64,000 nt of DNA from Azospirillum oleiclasticum (GCF_013423485.1 NZ_JABFFR010000001.1:434001-498000); one strand, 5' to 3'; counted from the stretch's first letter, positions 26,773 through 35,060 are shown. Notes: generated by a model not told the origin, from the letters alone. Program-made: numbers and translations.

Positions 26773-26793
26773 GATGATACGGTTGGTATCATC
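26773..26793. promoter_or_regulatory. perfect inverted repeat, likely IclR operator
   Basis: GATGATAC and GTATCATC form an 8-bp perfect inverted repeat with a 5-nt spacer (GGTTG), ending 2 nt before the IclR GTG start. The position suggests autoregulation. IclR-type proteins commonly bind such short palindromes. Confidence 0.6.
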
Positions 26794-26795
26794 TG

Positions 26796-27677
26796 GTGAG
26801 ATTTGGCGAGGGCGGCATGGCGGGGCGGCAACAGACCCAGACGGACGACGCCACCGAAGTCGAGAATGAAGGCGGCGAACGCCGGGCCGCGGCCGACCGC
26901 ATGCTCTCCGTCCTGGAGGAGGTGGCGACGGCCGGCCGGCCGGTCGCCGTGCGCGACGTGGCCGAGGCGCTGGAACTGCCCAAGCCCACCGCGCACCGGC
27001 TGGTCAACACGCTGCTGGAACGCGGACTGCTCGCCCGCAGCATCGACCGGCGCGCGGTGACGGTCGGTCCCAAGCTGACCCAACTGGCGCTGGCGATCCT
27101 GCGCTCCTCCGTCGTCCAGGCTCCGGTGCGATCCGTGCTGCGAGGCGTCAGCTCGCAGTTGGGGGAAACCACCAACATCGGCGTGCTGGAGGGCAACGAG
27201 GTCGTCTATCTCGACCGCGTGGAGGCGGAGCACTGGCCGCTGCGGCTGCAGTTCGGCGTCGGCTCGCGCGTGCCGCTCTACTGCACCGCCATGGGCAAGC
27301 TGTTCACCGCCAACCTGCCGGAGGCGCAGCGCGAACGGGTGATCTCCGCGACCCGATTCCTGAAGCTCACCAACAACACCATCATGGACGCCGACCGCCT
27401 GCGGGAGGAGCTGGCGACCATCCGCGCCCAAGGCTACGCCGTCGACGACGAGGAGTTCATTATCGGCGTCTTCTGCATCGCGGTGCCCGTGCGCGACGCG
27501 CGCGGCCGGGTGATTGCCGGGCTGGCCGTGCAGGGACCGCAGGCCCGCCTGCCCCGCGAGCGGGTCGGAGAATGCCTGCCGGTCCTGCGCGAAGCGGCGG
27601 AGCAGCTCACCGCCGTGCTGGCCGGCGGCGACACCGCGGCCGAGACGGAGCCGGCCACGGTGGATGCGGCGGAATAG
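26796..27677 (+). CDS. IclR-family transcriptional regulator
   Basis: 293 aa from GTG 26796; ATG 26817 (MAGRQQ) is the likely alternative start because it clears the palindrome. The winged helix covers RMLSVLEEVATAGRPVAVRDVAEALELPKPTAHRLVNTLLERGLL. The effector domain contains YCTAMGKLFTANLP and DDEEFIIGVFCIAVPVRD, as in the family. It closes the nitrogen-compound operon 51 nt after atzH and probably controls it. The C-terminal 20 residues are an acidic, disordered tail. It is convergent with the RTX protein gene, 3 nt apart. Confidence 0.88.
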   Translation: MRFGEGGMAGRQQTQTDDATEVENEGGERRAAADRMLSVLEEVATAGRPVAVRDVAEALELPKPTAHRLVNTLLERGLLARSIDRRAVTVGPKLTQLALAILRSSVVQAPVRSVLRGVSSQLGETTNIGVLEGNEVVYLDRVEAEHWPLRLQFGVGSRVPLYCTAMGKLFTANLPEAQRERVISATRFLKLTNNTIMDADRLREELATIRAQGYAVDDEEFIIGVFCIAVPVRDARGRVIAGLAVQGPQARLPRERVGECLPVLREAAEQLTAVLAGGDTAAETEPATVDAAE

Positions 27678-27680
27678 TGG

Positions 27681-28553
27681 TCAGCCGATGCCCGCCAGCA
27701 TCCCGAACAGGCCGGTAAGGCGGATCTGCTGCGACGAGTTGGGCGCGCCCGGCCCCGCCAGGTTGTAGGACACCAGGAGGTCGGAGCCCGACGCGGTGAT
27801 CGTCAGGCTTTCGGGCGTCACGCTGGATGGCAGGCGCACGCGATCGACGCCCGGATCGAAATCGGTGATGACGTCCACATCCCCGCCAAAGCTGGGCGTG
27901 GCGAAGACGAAGACGTCGGCACCGGGACCGCCGCTCATGGTGTCGTTCCCGCCACCACCGGTGATGGTGTCGTTGCCGGCACCGCCCAGCATCACATCGT
28001 CCGACCCCATGAACGCGCTCGCGAAATAGCCGCTGCCCCCGGTCAGGGTGTCGTCACCCTCGTTGCCCTGGAGCGTGAAGGGCACACGGTGGAAACTGGT
28101 GTAGCTGTTGGCGGTCGTATCGCCGTTGTACAGGAAACCGCCGCTTGAGCCGCGCCCCTCGGATTGGCCATACTGCACCCAGTGCTGGAACCCGGACACG
28201 AAGTCGCCGCGCGCGACCGCGGCCGCCACATCGGGGTTCGCCGACAGGTAACCGGACTCCGTTGTGTAGGTGAGCGACGGGTAGGTGACGATCCCCGGGG
28301 AACGCTGCTCGAACTGACCGTTGGCGATCCAGTGGTCGTAACCGGACGCGATCACACCGTTGACCTTGGCCCTTGCAACGTCCGCGTTCAGGGACAGGTA
28401 GCCGCCCTCATCGAACGCAGCGTTCGGATTGCGTCCTTCAATTCGCCCGAACCGCTCATAGTGCTCCTCCGGACGGGAGGAGAAATACGGATCGGCGGCG
28501 ACATCGGCGTAAGCCTGAAGGTAATAGGCCCGGTTGAAGTAGGTCAGGGTCAT
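27681..28553 (-). CDS. RTX-type calcium-binding protein
   Basis: 290 aa from ATG 28553, which has AGGTGG upstream. The N-terminal half has repeated modules with the motif YLSxNxDVA...G...HWxxxGQxExR (near residues 15-50, 55-90 and 100-135). The C-terminal half has hemolysin-type nonapeptide repeats (GNEGDDTLTGG, GGAGNDTITGGGGNDTMSGG) and a FVFATPSFGGDVDVITDFDPGVDRV segment. Such proteins lack an N-terminal signal and leave by a type I secretion system recognised through the C-terminus. No type I secretion genes are nearby. A role in adhesion or biofilm is plausible but not shown. Confidence 0.82.
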   Translation of the reverse strand: MTLTYFNRAYYLQAYADVAADPYFSSRPEEHYERFGRIEGRNPNAAFDEGGYLSLNADVARAKVNGVIASGYDHWIANGQFEQRSPGIVTYPSLTYTTESGYLSANPDVAAAVARGDFVSGFQHWVQYGQSEGRGSSGGFLYNGDTTANSYTSFHRVPFTLQGNEGDDTLTGGSGYFASAFMGSDDVMLGGAGNDTITGGGGNDTMSGGPGADVFVFATPSFGGDVDVITDFDPGVDRVRLPSSVTPESLTITASGSDLLVSYNLAGPGAPNSSQQIRLTGLFGMLAGIG

Positions 28554-28749
28554 GACGCCACCTGTCCGTTGTCGGCAAGTTGCGGCGATGTTGCTTGACC
28601 CTGATCGTGCGCTTGGGGACAGCGACGGGCAACCGCCCGGCACAGTGCTTCAGCCATACTCGACGCGCATGGCCGATGCGGGAGCGTTCAATGGCCGATG
28701 ATGCGGGCACAGGCCGGGGTCGGAACCCAGCCTGTGCCGGGCGATCGTG

Positions 28750-29184
28750 CTACGCGAGGATTTCGGCGATCGCCTGCTTTTCCGACAGTTCACGCTCGAA
28801 GCGGGCGAGTTCGATGCCCATGGCGTCGCGCATCGACACCATGCCGGCGGGCCGTCCCCGGTCGACCACGGGGATGTGACGGAATCCACCCTCCTGCATC
28901 AGATGCAGCGCGTGCACCAGCGGCCGGTCGGCGGTCGTGGTGATGGGGTCGCTGGTCATCACCTGGGCCATGGTGGTGCGGTCCGGGTCGAGACCGCCGG
29001 CCAACACACGGAAAAGCGCGTCGCGTTCGGTGAAGATGCCGGCAAGCCGGTCGCCGTCCACCACCATGACGGAGCTGATCTTGTTCTCCTTCATGATGTG
29101 GGCGGCGGTGCGGACGCTGGCGTTCGTCGGGACTGTATGTACACGTTGATTCTGGATGATGGTGCGGATGGGCCGGTTCGGCAT
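28750..29184 (-). CDS. CBS-domain pair protein
   Basis: 144 aa made of two CBS domains: VHTVPTNASVRTAAHIMKENKISSVMVVDGDRLAGIFTERD and PITTTADRPLVHALHLMQEGGFRHIPVVDRGRPAGMVSMRD. CBS pairs bind adenosyl ligands and act as energy or redox sensors. It lies 87 bp downstream of a NarL-type regulator gene on the same strand. A paralog with the same GIFTERD...GLDPDRT...VSMRD pattern is at 57368-57805. The protein is cytoplasmic, with no fused catalytic domain. Its partner is unknown. Confidence 0.87.
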   Translation of the reverse strand: MPNRPIRTIIQNQRVHTVPTNASVRTAAHIMKENKISSVMVVDGDRLAGIFTERDALFRVLAGGLDPDRTTMAQVMTSDPITTTADRPLVHALHLMQEGGFRHIPVVDRGRPAGMVSMRDAMGIELARFERELSEKQAIAEILA

Positions 29185-29271
29185 GACGTGGTCTCCCCCT
29201 TGTCTTGGTGTTTCTTTCGGGTCCCACGATCATGCCGCCAAGCGGATCATTGATCAACCTTGCAGTGTGGC

Positions 29272-29922
29272 CTACTCGCTTTCGGGGAAGCAGCCGCTTC
29301 GCGCGGCCACCACCGCAACCTGGGTGCGGTTGCGCACGCCCAGCTTCTGCATGATGGCGCGGACGTGAACCTTCACGGTGCCTTCCAGCACGCCCAGTTC
29401 ACGCGCGATTTCCTTGTTCGAGTTGCCGGCGAGCAGAAGCTGGAACACGTCGCGCTGGCGCCCGGTCAGACGGTCGACGAGCTGCCCGCTCGGCCGGGTG
29501 GGTTGGGCCGTGACGGTGCCGGCCAACACGGCGCGCGGCAGCGGCAGGAAGGTTTCCCCGGTCAGGGCCAGCGAGATGGCGTGTTCCAGCACCTCGGTGG
29601 AGCTGGTCTTCAGGATGTAGCCACGCGCCCCCAGCCGCACGCTGTCCACGATGTCGGCCACCTCGTCGGACCCGGAGATCACCAGCAGCGGCGTGTCCCC
29701 CAGCGCCTCCACCATGTGCCTCACGCCGTCCTGTCCGTGGCCCTGGCCGAGCTGAAGGTCGAACAGGACGAGCGTCAGGTCGGGTGTCCGCGCGACGATG
29801 TCGGTCGCGTCGGCCAGCGAGCCGGCCTCGAGAACCTCGGCGCCGGGATGGATCTCCCGGACGGACAGGGCGAAGCCGTGCCGCACGATCGGGTGGTCGT
29901 CGACCACCAAAAACTTCTTCAT
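29272..29922 (-). CDS. NarL/LuxR-type response regulator
   Basis: 216 aa from ATG 29922 (MKKFLVVDDHPIVRHG); ATG 29973 adds 17 residues and has a comparable ribosome site. The receiver domain is canonical: acidic pair DD at 8-9, phosphoacceptor Asp55 in LVLFDLQLG, Ser in VISGSD and Lys in YILKTSS. The C-terminal LuxR helix-turn-helix (DRLTGRQRDVFQLLLAGNSNKEIARELGVLEGTVKVHVRAIMQKLGVRNRTQ) is intact. No sensor kinase gene is next to it. It is divergent from another NarL-type gene at 30315 across a 392 bp gap, and a CBS protein gene follows it. Confidence 0.88.
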   Translation of the reverse strand: MKKFLVVDDHPIVRHGFALSVREIHPGAEVLEAGSLADATDIVARTPDLTLVLFDLQLGQGHGQDGVRHMVEALGDTPLLVISGSDEVADIVDSVRLGARGYILKTSSTEVLEHAISLALTGETFLPLPRAVLAGTVTAQPTRPSGQLVDRLTGRQRDVFQLLLAGNSNKEIARELGVLEGTVKVHVRAIMQKLGVRNRTQVAVVAARSGCFPESE

Positions 29923-30314
29923 GTTCTTCTGGGATATCCGCTCGTTTCCGCGTGTCTGGAGTTGAAATGCCATTGTCTTCCCGACCTTGCTTCACCCACG
30001 GAACCGGCATCGATCCCCGGTTGACGGGGTACAATCATGAACAGCCGCGGCGTCACTTCCACCGAAATTCCGGCCAATATCGACCCATGGAGATTTCGGG
30101 TGGTCCGCTTTTTTGCACATCGCCACGGTTGTTCCGGTATTAGCCTTATGCTTGTTGCGGGTGACATGCATCATCCGTATAAATCAATAAACGGCTGAGC
30201 GTAAAGCCTGCTTTTGCAGAACGCGCCAGCGATCTCTCTGTAAAATGTCTCTAATTTTCTTTTCACGCCTTGAAAGATTGGAAAAATCGGAAGAGGTATG
30301 CCGGAGGAACAGCT
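29923..30314. other. 392 bp divergent intergenic region between two response regulator genes
   Basis: No gene is seen. The DNA is clearly AT-richer than its neighbours and carries promoters for both regulator genes. A widely spaced inverted repeat CCGAAAT (30062-30068) with ATTTCGG (30093-30099) and a small CTGC-TTTT-GCAG repeat near 30210-30222 are visible. No clear -35/-10 pair stood out. Confidence 0.45.
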
Positions 30315-30980
30315 ATGGAAACATGGAACGTCATGCTCGTTGATCATGACCGATTGTTTTCCGCCGCCTTGGGAACCCTGATCAGTAGCGGTCCTTTCCG
30401 GATCGGCCATTATGCGGTGAATCCCACCGAAGCGCAGTCGATGATTGAGCAGGGGGCGGACCCCGATCTTGTCATTTTGGCGATCCATGACACGGGGGAG
30501 GATCTTGACGGGCTTGCGCGCATCCGCAGCGCGACCGGAGCGCGCATCGTGGTGTTGTCGGACGGCACGGGCGACCGATCCCTGGCGCTTGCCCTGAAGG
30601 CTGGGGCGGACGCGTACCTCAACAAGGCGATGTCGAGCGAATCGCTGCTGCGGTCGCTGCGACTCGTCATGCTGGGGGAGGTGGTCTATCCCACGCATGT
30701 GGCGAGCCTGCTGATCGCCGGTGTGAACGACCGGCCGGTTCCGTCGTCCGCGGCCCGTCTGCCGCAATCCAGCAACGACCTGTCCAAGCGGGAGGTGCAG
30801 ATCCTCCGCTGCCTGCTGGCGGGCCAGTCGAACAAAGCCATCGCCCGGCACCTGCACATCACGGAATCCACGGTGAAGATGCATTTCAAGAACGTGATGC
30901 GGAAGATCAACGCCCAGAACCGCACCCAGGCCGCCGTGTGGGCCATCCAGAACGGTTTGGCGCCACTGATGAACGCGTGA
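30315..30980 (+). CDS. NarL/LuxR-type regulator with degenerate receiver domain
   Basis: 221 aa from ATG 30315 with GGAGGA upstream. The LuxR DNA-binding domain is intact (LSKREVQILRCLLAGQSNKAIARHLHITESTVKMHFKNVMRKINAQNRTQ). The receiver domain keeps acidic residues D10 and D12, Ser82 and Lys104, but the phosphoacceptor position is alanine (Ala56 in DLVILAIHD). It should therefore not be phosphorylated in the usual way and may be controlled by dimer partner, ligand or expression. Its closest relative in the window is the gene at 60343-61029, which keeps the Asp. It is divergent from the RR at 29272-29922. Confidence 0.85.
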   Translation: METWNVMLVDHDRLFSAALGTLISSGPFRIGHYAVNPTEAQSMIEQGADPDLVILAIHDTGEDLDGLARIRSATGARIVVLSDGTGDRSLALALKAGADAYLNKAMSSESLLRSLRLVMLGEVVYPTHVASLLIAGVNDRPVPSSAARLPQSSNDLSKREVQILRCLLAGQSNKAIARHLHITESTVKMHFKNVMRKINAQNRTQAAVWAIQNGLAPLMNA

Positions 30981-31191
30981 GCTCGGGCGATTGCCCCGTT
31001 CAGGGCGTCCGTCGACGGGGCTGTCACCCGCGCGACATCGCAACCGGGCGGCGTCCGGAGGGCCACGGGAAGAGGGAACCGGTTCGAATCGAATCCGTCG
31101 CAGCCGGCTGGCCTTGAAAGCTGGGCAGTTTTTGCCTACTATCATCGAAAGGGGTATCAGGCCCCGCAACAAGCGTTTCAGGAGGAGTGTC

Positions 31192-31404
31192 ATGGGCGTC
31201 GGCAGCATCGGGGGCACCGGCTTCTCCCCCTACACCTCGGCCCTGGGCAGCGGCCCCACGTCCGCGCCGCAGACCGATGAGGCCGAGAGCACCCGCCAGG
31301 CGGAGGAGGAAACCCGTCGGCGTCAGGAGGCGACCACCACACAGCCCACCTCGGGCGGCAACACCACGGCGACGCGTGGGCAGAACCTGAACATCGTGGT
31401 GTGA
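31192..31404 (+). CDS. small hydrophilic protein, function unknown
   Basis: 70 aa from ATG 31192 with a strong GGAGGAG ribosome site. The sequence is low-complexity: a Gly/Ser/Thr-rich N-terminus (MGVGSIGGTGFSPYTSALGSG), a charged stretch (ESTRQAEEETRRRQEA) and a Thr/Asn-rich tail ending NLNIVV. It is probably disordered and soluble. The next gene, 64 bp downstream, has a similarly Ser/Gly/Thr-rich tail, so the two may work together. No family is recognised; expression is inferred from the ribosome site and length conservation cannot be checked here. Confidence 0.5.
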   Translation: MGVGSIGGTGFSPYTSALGSGPTSAPQTDEAESTRQAEEETRRRQEATTTQPTSGGNTTATRGQNLNIVV

Positions 31405-31468
31405 CCGCGCGGGTATCCGCGCGCACTTTACGGTCAGGGACGGGGGCAACAACAAGCGGGTGACTCCG

Positions 31469-31984
31469 ATGGAGATCAAAGCTGTCGGCAGCTTTGCTGT
31501 CACCCGCCCTGCGGCCCCCACGGCACAGGCGCCGGAGCCGCAGGCCGAGGCCGGAGGCGGGCAGGCCGAAACGCCCAAGACCCAGGCCGGCATCTACATC
31601 AGCCCCGTCGTCCGCTACGACCAGGCGGCCAAGCTGGCCGTGTTGTTCTTTCGCGACGCCGACACCGGCGAGACGCGCGACCAGATCCCCGCGGAAAAAG
31701 TGGTCGAGGAATACCGCCGCGCCGGTGGCCGCAGTGGCGGCGGCCCGTCGTCGGGCGAGAGCCCCTCCGGGTATGAGCGCGTGTCCACAGGCAGCACCGG
31801 CGACGCGGGCAACTCCGGCTCGGCGTCCACCACCGGCACCACCACCACCGGCACGGTCGGTACCGGGACCGGCGGATTGGGCGCGGGCGGCGGCTACGGC
31901 GCTGCGGCCGGCACGGCGGTGTCCGCCGGCTTCGCCGCCTCGGGCGGCAACTCCGGCGGCGCACGGGTGTCGGTCACCGTGTGA
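31469..31984 (+). CDS. FlaG-like-core protein with Gly/Ser/Thr-rich tail
   Basis: 171 aa from ATG 31469; GTG 31460 is an alternative. Residues near 40-85 (IYISPVVRYDQAAKLAVLFFRDADTGETRDQIPAEKVVEEYRR) resemble the FlaG core pattern D-x-TGE-x-x-x-QIP-x-E, seen in flagellar filament-associated proteins. The C-terminal 90 residues are a low-complexity Gly/Ser/Thr-rich run (GSASTTGTTTTGTVGTGTGG...). There is no signal peptide. No flagellar genes are nearby, so a flagellar role is speculative. It follows the small protein gene at 31192 by 64 bp. Confidence 0.5.
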   Translation: MEIKAVGSFAVTRPAAPTAQAPEPQAEAGGGQAETPKTQAGIYISPVVRYDQAAKLAVLFFRDADTGETRDQIPAEKVVEEYRRAGGRSGGGPSSGESPSGYERVSTGSTGDAGNSGSASTTGTTTTGTVGTGTGGLGAGGGYGAAAGTAVSAGFAASGGNSGGARVSVTV

Positions 31985-32019
31985 CCTGACCGGCGGTTGA
32001 CGCTCGGCCGGCGGACGAC

Positions 32020-33552
32020 CTACCGCCGCAGGAACGACCCGAGGATCCCCCGCACCAGCTTGCGCCCGACCTGGGTGCCGAACTCCTTCGCCATGGCGCC
32101 GACGATCTCCTCGGCCACCGACGCGGGCGGACGCGCCGCTGTGCGGCGCCGGCTCGGGCGCGGAGCTTCCCACGGGCCGGAAGCGGGCTCCGGCGGCTGG
32201 AAGGGATCGGGACGGCGGTAGCCACCGGACGGTGCCGGCGCCTCATTCTCCGGCGACGCCGCACTCTCCTCCCGCCGCCGCAGCATCTCGTACGCGGAAT
32301 GGCGATCGATGAGCTTGTCGTAGACGCCGGCTACCGGGCTCGTCCGCATCAGCGTTGCGCGCTCGGCCGGGGTCAGCGGGCCGACGCGGGAGGCGGGCGG
32401 GCGGATCAGCGTGCGCTCCACCACCGTCGGCGCACCTTTGGCGTCGAGGAAGCTGACGAGAGCCTCGCCCACCTCCAGCTCCATGATGGCGTCGGCGGTG
32501 TTCAGCCGCGGGTTGGGGCGGAAGGTCTCGGCCGCGGCGCGCACCGCCTTCTGGTCGCGCGGGGTGAAGGCGCGCAGCGCGTGCTGCACCCGGTTGCCGA
32601 GCTGGCCCAGGATGCGCTCGGGGATGTCCAGCGGGTTCTGCGTCACGAAATAGACGCCGACGCCCTTGGAGCGGATGAGGCGCACGACCTGCTCGATCTT
32701 GTCGGTCAGCGCCTCCGGCGCATCGTCGAACAGCAGATGCGCCTCGTCGAAGAACAGCACCAGCTTCGGGCGGTCGAGGTCGCCGGCTTCCGGCAGCGTC
32801 TCGAACAGCTCGGCCAGCAGCCAGACCAGGAAGGTGCCGTAGAGGCGCGGGCGGTTCAGCAGGGCGTCGGCCGCCAGGACGCTGACCACACCGCGCCCGT
32901 CGCGGTCCACCCGCATCAGGTCGGCGAGGTCCACCCCTGGTTCGCCCAGGAAGCCGGCGGCACCTTCCTGCTCCAGCGTGAGAAGGCCGCGCTGGATAGC
33001 GCCGACCGACTGCGGGCTGACGATGCCGTATTCGGTGGTCAGTTCCTTCGCGCGCTCCGCGACGTGGGCCAGCATCGCCCGCAGGTCCTTCAGGTCGAGC
33101 AGCAGCATGCCCTCGTCGTCGGCCAGCTTGAAGGCGATGGTCAGGACGCCGGTCTGCACTTCGTTCAGATTCAGCAGCCGGGCGAACAGCAGCGGCCCGA
33201 TTTCCGACACCGGCACCCGCACCGGATGCCCCTGCTGGCCGAACACGTCCCAGAACAGGGCGGGGCAGGCGGCCCAGCCATCCGCCGGCAGATCCATGCC
33301 CTCCAACCGCTTCACGAAGGCCGGCTTGGCCGTGCCGGGGGCGGCGATGCCGGCGAGGTCGCCCTTGGCGTCGGCGAGGAAGACCGGAACGCCCATCGCG
33401 GAGAAGCCCTCCGCCACGGTCTGGAGCGTCACCGTCTTGCCGGTGCCGGTGGCTCCGGCGATCAGCCCGTGCCGGTTGGCGTAGCGGGCGAGCAGGGTGG
33501 CCGGCTTCCGTGCCTTGCCCGTGCCGCTGGTGCCGATAACGATGCCGCTCAT
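32020..33552 (-). CDS. HerA-like ATPase (DUF853)
   Basis: 510 aa from ATG 33552 (MSGIVIGTSGTGKARKPATLLARYANRHGLIAG). The Walker A motif GATGTGKTVTLQ is near residues 34-45 and Walker B is VLFFDEAHLLFDD; the arginine-finger region includes LGQLGNRVQHALRAFTPRDQKAVRA. This is the DUF853 family of HerA/VirB4-like hexameric ATPases. The C-terminal segment (near 430-510) is proline- and arginine-rich with a glycine-rich RGILGSFLRR end. The family function is poorly defined; a DNA-translocase role is inferred only from fold. The next gene upstream is divergent. Confidence 0.87.
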   Translation of the reverse strand: MSGIVIGTSGTGKARKPATLLARYANRHGLIAGATGTGKTVTLQTVAEGFSAMGVPVFLADAKGDLAGIAAPGTAKPAFVKRLEGMDLPADGWAACPALFWDVFGQQGHPVRVPVSEIGPLLFARLLNLNEVQTGVLTIAFKLADDEGMLLLDLKDLRAMLAHVAERAKELTTEYGIVSPQSVGAIQRGLLTLEQEGAAGFLGEPGVDLADLMRVDRDGRGVVSVLAADALLNRPRLYGTFLVWLLAELFETLPEAGDLDRPKLVLFFDEAHLLFDDAPEALTDKIEQVVRLIRSKGVGVYFVTQNPLDIPERILGQLGNRVQHALRAFTPRDQKAVRAAAETFRPNPRLNTADAIMELEVGEALVSFLDAKGAPTVVERTLIRPPASRVGPLTPAERATLMRTSPVAGVYDKLIDRHSAYEMLRRREESAASPENEAPAPSGGYRRPDPFQPPEPASGPWEAPRPSRRRTAARPPASVAEEIVGAMAKEFGTQVGRKLVRGILGSFLRR

Positions 33553-33709
33553 GGACGCAAACCCCCTGCTCGCTGTGCATCTCGCGCATCTATGTGAGGA
33601 TGATGGTGGGGTTTCGGCAAGATTTGTCGCACCCCGTCGCTTGGTGTCACGCGCAGCGGGTGTTAGCGTTTTTGCCCAGGCCAGTGTGCGGGCAGGAGCG
33701 GGCGAAACG

Positions 33710-34501
33710 ATGCGGAAACGTTGTGCAGCCCTCGCCCTGTGGACCTTCGCAGTGCTCGCAACCGCCAGCCCGGCCTCGGCCGACCAGCTCGTCGTCGTGG
33801 CCCCCGAACTGCCGCCGATGTTCCACGCGGACGGCACCGGGCGCGATGCGCTGATCATCCGCGAGGCGCTGGCCGCCTGTGGGCATGGCGTGCGTTTCCG
33901 TGTGGTTCCCATGGGCCGCCACTGGAGCGACTACGGCACCGGCGCAGCCGATGCCGTGGCCGTCGTGCCGCCGGGCATGCGGCTGCCGGGGTGGGCGTCG
34001 GACGTGTACGCGCGTTATCAGAACGGCGCGTCCGTACTGACCTCCAGCGGGCTGGCCATCAACAGCCTGGCCGACCTGGTCGGGAAGCGCGTCGTCACCT
34101 TCGCGGGTGGCACGGAGATCCTGCCCGGCCTGCGCGAGATCGCCGATCGTTTCGCCGACCTGCGGGAGCGCGCCGACCAGATGGTCCACTCCAACCTGCT
34201 GTTCGCCGGGCGGGTGGACGCGGTGCTGGGCGACGGGCTGATCTTCGCCGAGTACAACCGGCAACTCCGCGAGCGGGCCGGCAGCGGCCAGCATCTGCCT
34301 TTCGATCCGAATCAGGCCGTGCTGTTCACCGCCATCTTCCCCCCGTCCCCCTACACGGTGGTCTTCCGCAACGAACGGCTGCGCGACGACTTCAACCGGT
34401 GCCTCGGCATCCTGTCCACCACCGGTCGCATCGACGACATCGCCCGCGCCGCGGTGGAGCCTTACCGCGACACGGTGGGAAACAGGTACCTGGGGTATTG
34501 A
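33710..34501 (+). CDS. periplasmic substrate-binding protein, SBP family 3-like
   Basis: 263 aa from ATG 33710, with AGGAGCGGG upstream. The signal peptide MRKRCAALALWTFAVLATASPASA is followed by DQLVVVAPELPPMFHADGTGRDALIIREALAACG. The two-lobe family 3 layout is present, with a ligand-like SLADLVGKRVVTFAGGTEILPGL segment. No permease or ATPase gene is adjacent, so it may be an orphan binding protein or a sensor partner. The ligand is unknown. The unrelated aroQ promoter follows its stop. Confidence 0.75.
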   Translation: MRKRCAALALWTFAVLATASPASADQLVVVAPELPPMFHADGTGRDALIIREALAACGHGVRFRVVPMGRHWSDYGTGAADAVAVVPPGMRLPGWASDVYARYQNGASVLTSSGLAINSLADLVGKRVVTFAGGTEILPGLREIADRFADLRERADQMVHSNLLFAGRVDAVLGDGLIFAEYNRQLRERAGSGQHLPFDPNQAVLFTAIFPPSPYTVVFRNERLRDDFNRCLGILSTTGRIDDIARAAVEPYRDTVGNRYLGY

Positions 34502-34522
34502 GGGGGCAGACCGCCAACGCCA

Positions 34523-34550
34523 TTGCCCTCGTGCATTGCCGTGCTATAAA
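34523..34550 (+). promoter_or_regulatory. sigma-70-type promoter for aroQ-accB-accC
   Basis: A -35-like TTGCCC (34523-34528) and a -10-like TATAAA (34545-34550) are separated by 16 nt. The expected start is near 34557, about 32 nt before the GTG at 34589. Confidence 0.5.
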
Positions 34551-34588
34551 CCCCCCGTTCCGGAATCATGGAGAAGGGGTGCCGCCAG

Positions 34589-35038
34589 GTGGCGACGGAC
34601 GGGTCGGTGCTGGTCCTGAACGGGCCGAACCTCAACATGCTGGGGGTGAGGGAGCCGCACATCTACGGGTCCATGACTCTCGACGACCTCGAATCGGCGT
34701 GCCACGAACGGGCCGAGCAGCTCGGGCTGTCCGTGGATTTCCGCCAGTCCAACCATGAAGGCGAACTCGTCTCCTGGATCCAGCAGGCGCGCACGGAGCA
34801 TGACGGCATCGTCATCAACGCGGGCGCCTACAGCCACACCTCCGTCGCCATCATGGACGCGCTGATCCTTGCGGAGCTGCCCGTGGTGGAGGTCCATCTT
34901 TCCAACATCTACAAGCGGGAAGCCTTCCGCCACCATTCCTACATCTCGGCGGTGGCGAAGGGGATGATCTGCGGATTCGGGCCGACCGGCTATCTGCTGG
35001 CGCTCGAAGCGATGACGCAGCTTCTCGACCGCGATTGA
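34589..35038 (+). CDS. aroQ: type II 3-dehydroquinate dehydratase
   Basis: 149 aa from GTG 34589, which has AAGGGG nine nt upstream and clears the promoter leader; ATG 34568 would add seven residues. The type II signature [22 protein letters not shown] includes the catalytic tyrosine (in IYG), the dodecamer fold residues [28 protein letters not shown] and the catalytic histidine in VEVHLSN. It converts 3-dehydroquinate to 3-dehydroshikimate. The aroQ-accB-accC order is a common alphaproteobacterial arrangement linking the shikimate route with acetyl-CoA carboxylase. accB follows after 22 nt. Confidence 0.92.
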   Translation: MATDGSVLVLNGPNLNMLGVREPHIYGSMTLDDLESACHERAEQLGLSVDFRQSNHEGELVSWIQQARTEHDGIVINAGAYSHTSVAIMDALILAELPVVEVHLSNIYKREAFRHHSYISAVAKGMICGFGPTGYLLALEAMTQLLDRD

Positions 35039-35060
35039 TCGATACGGGATTCCAAGGCAC

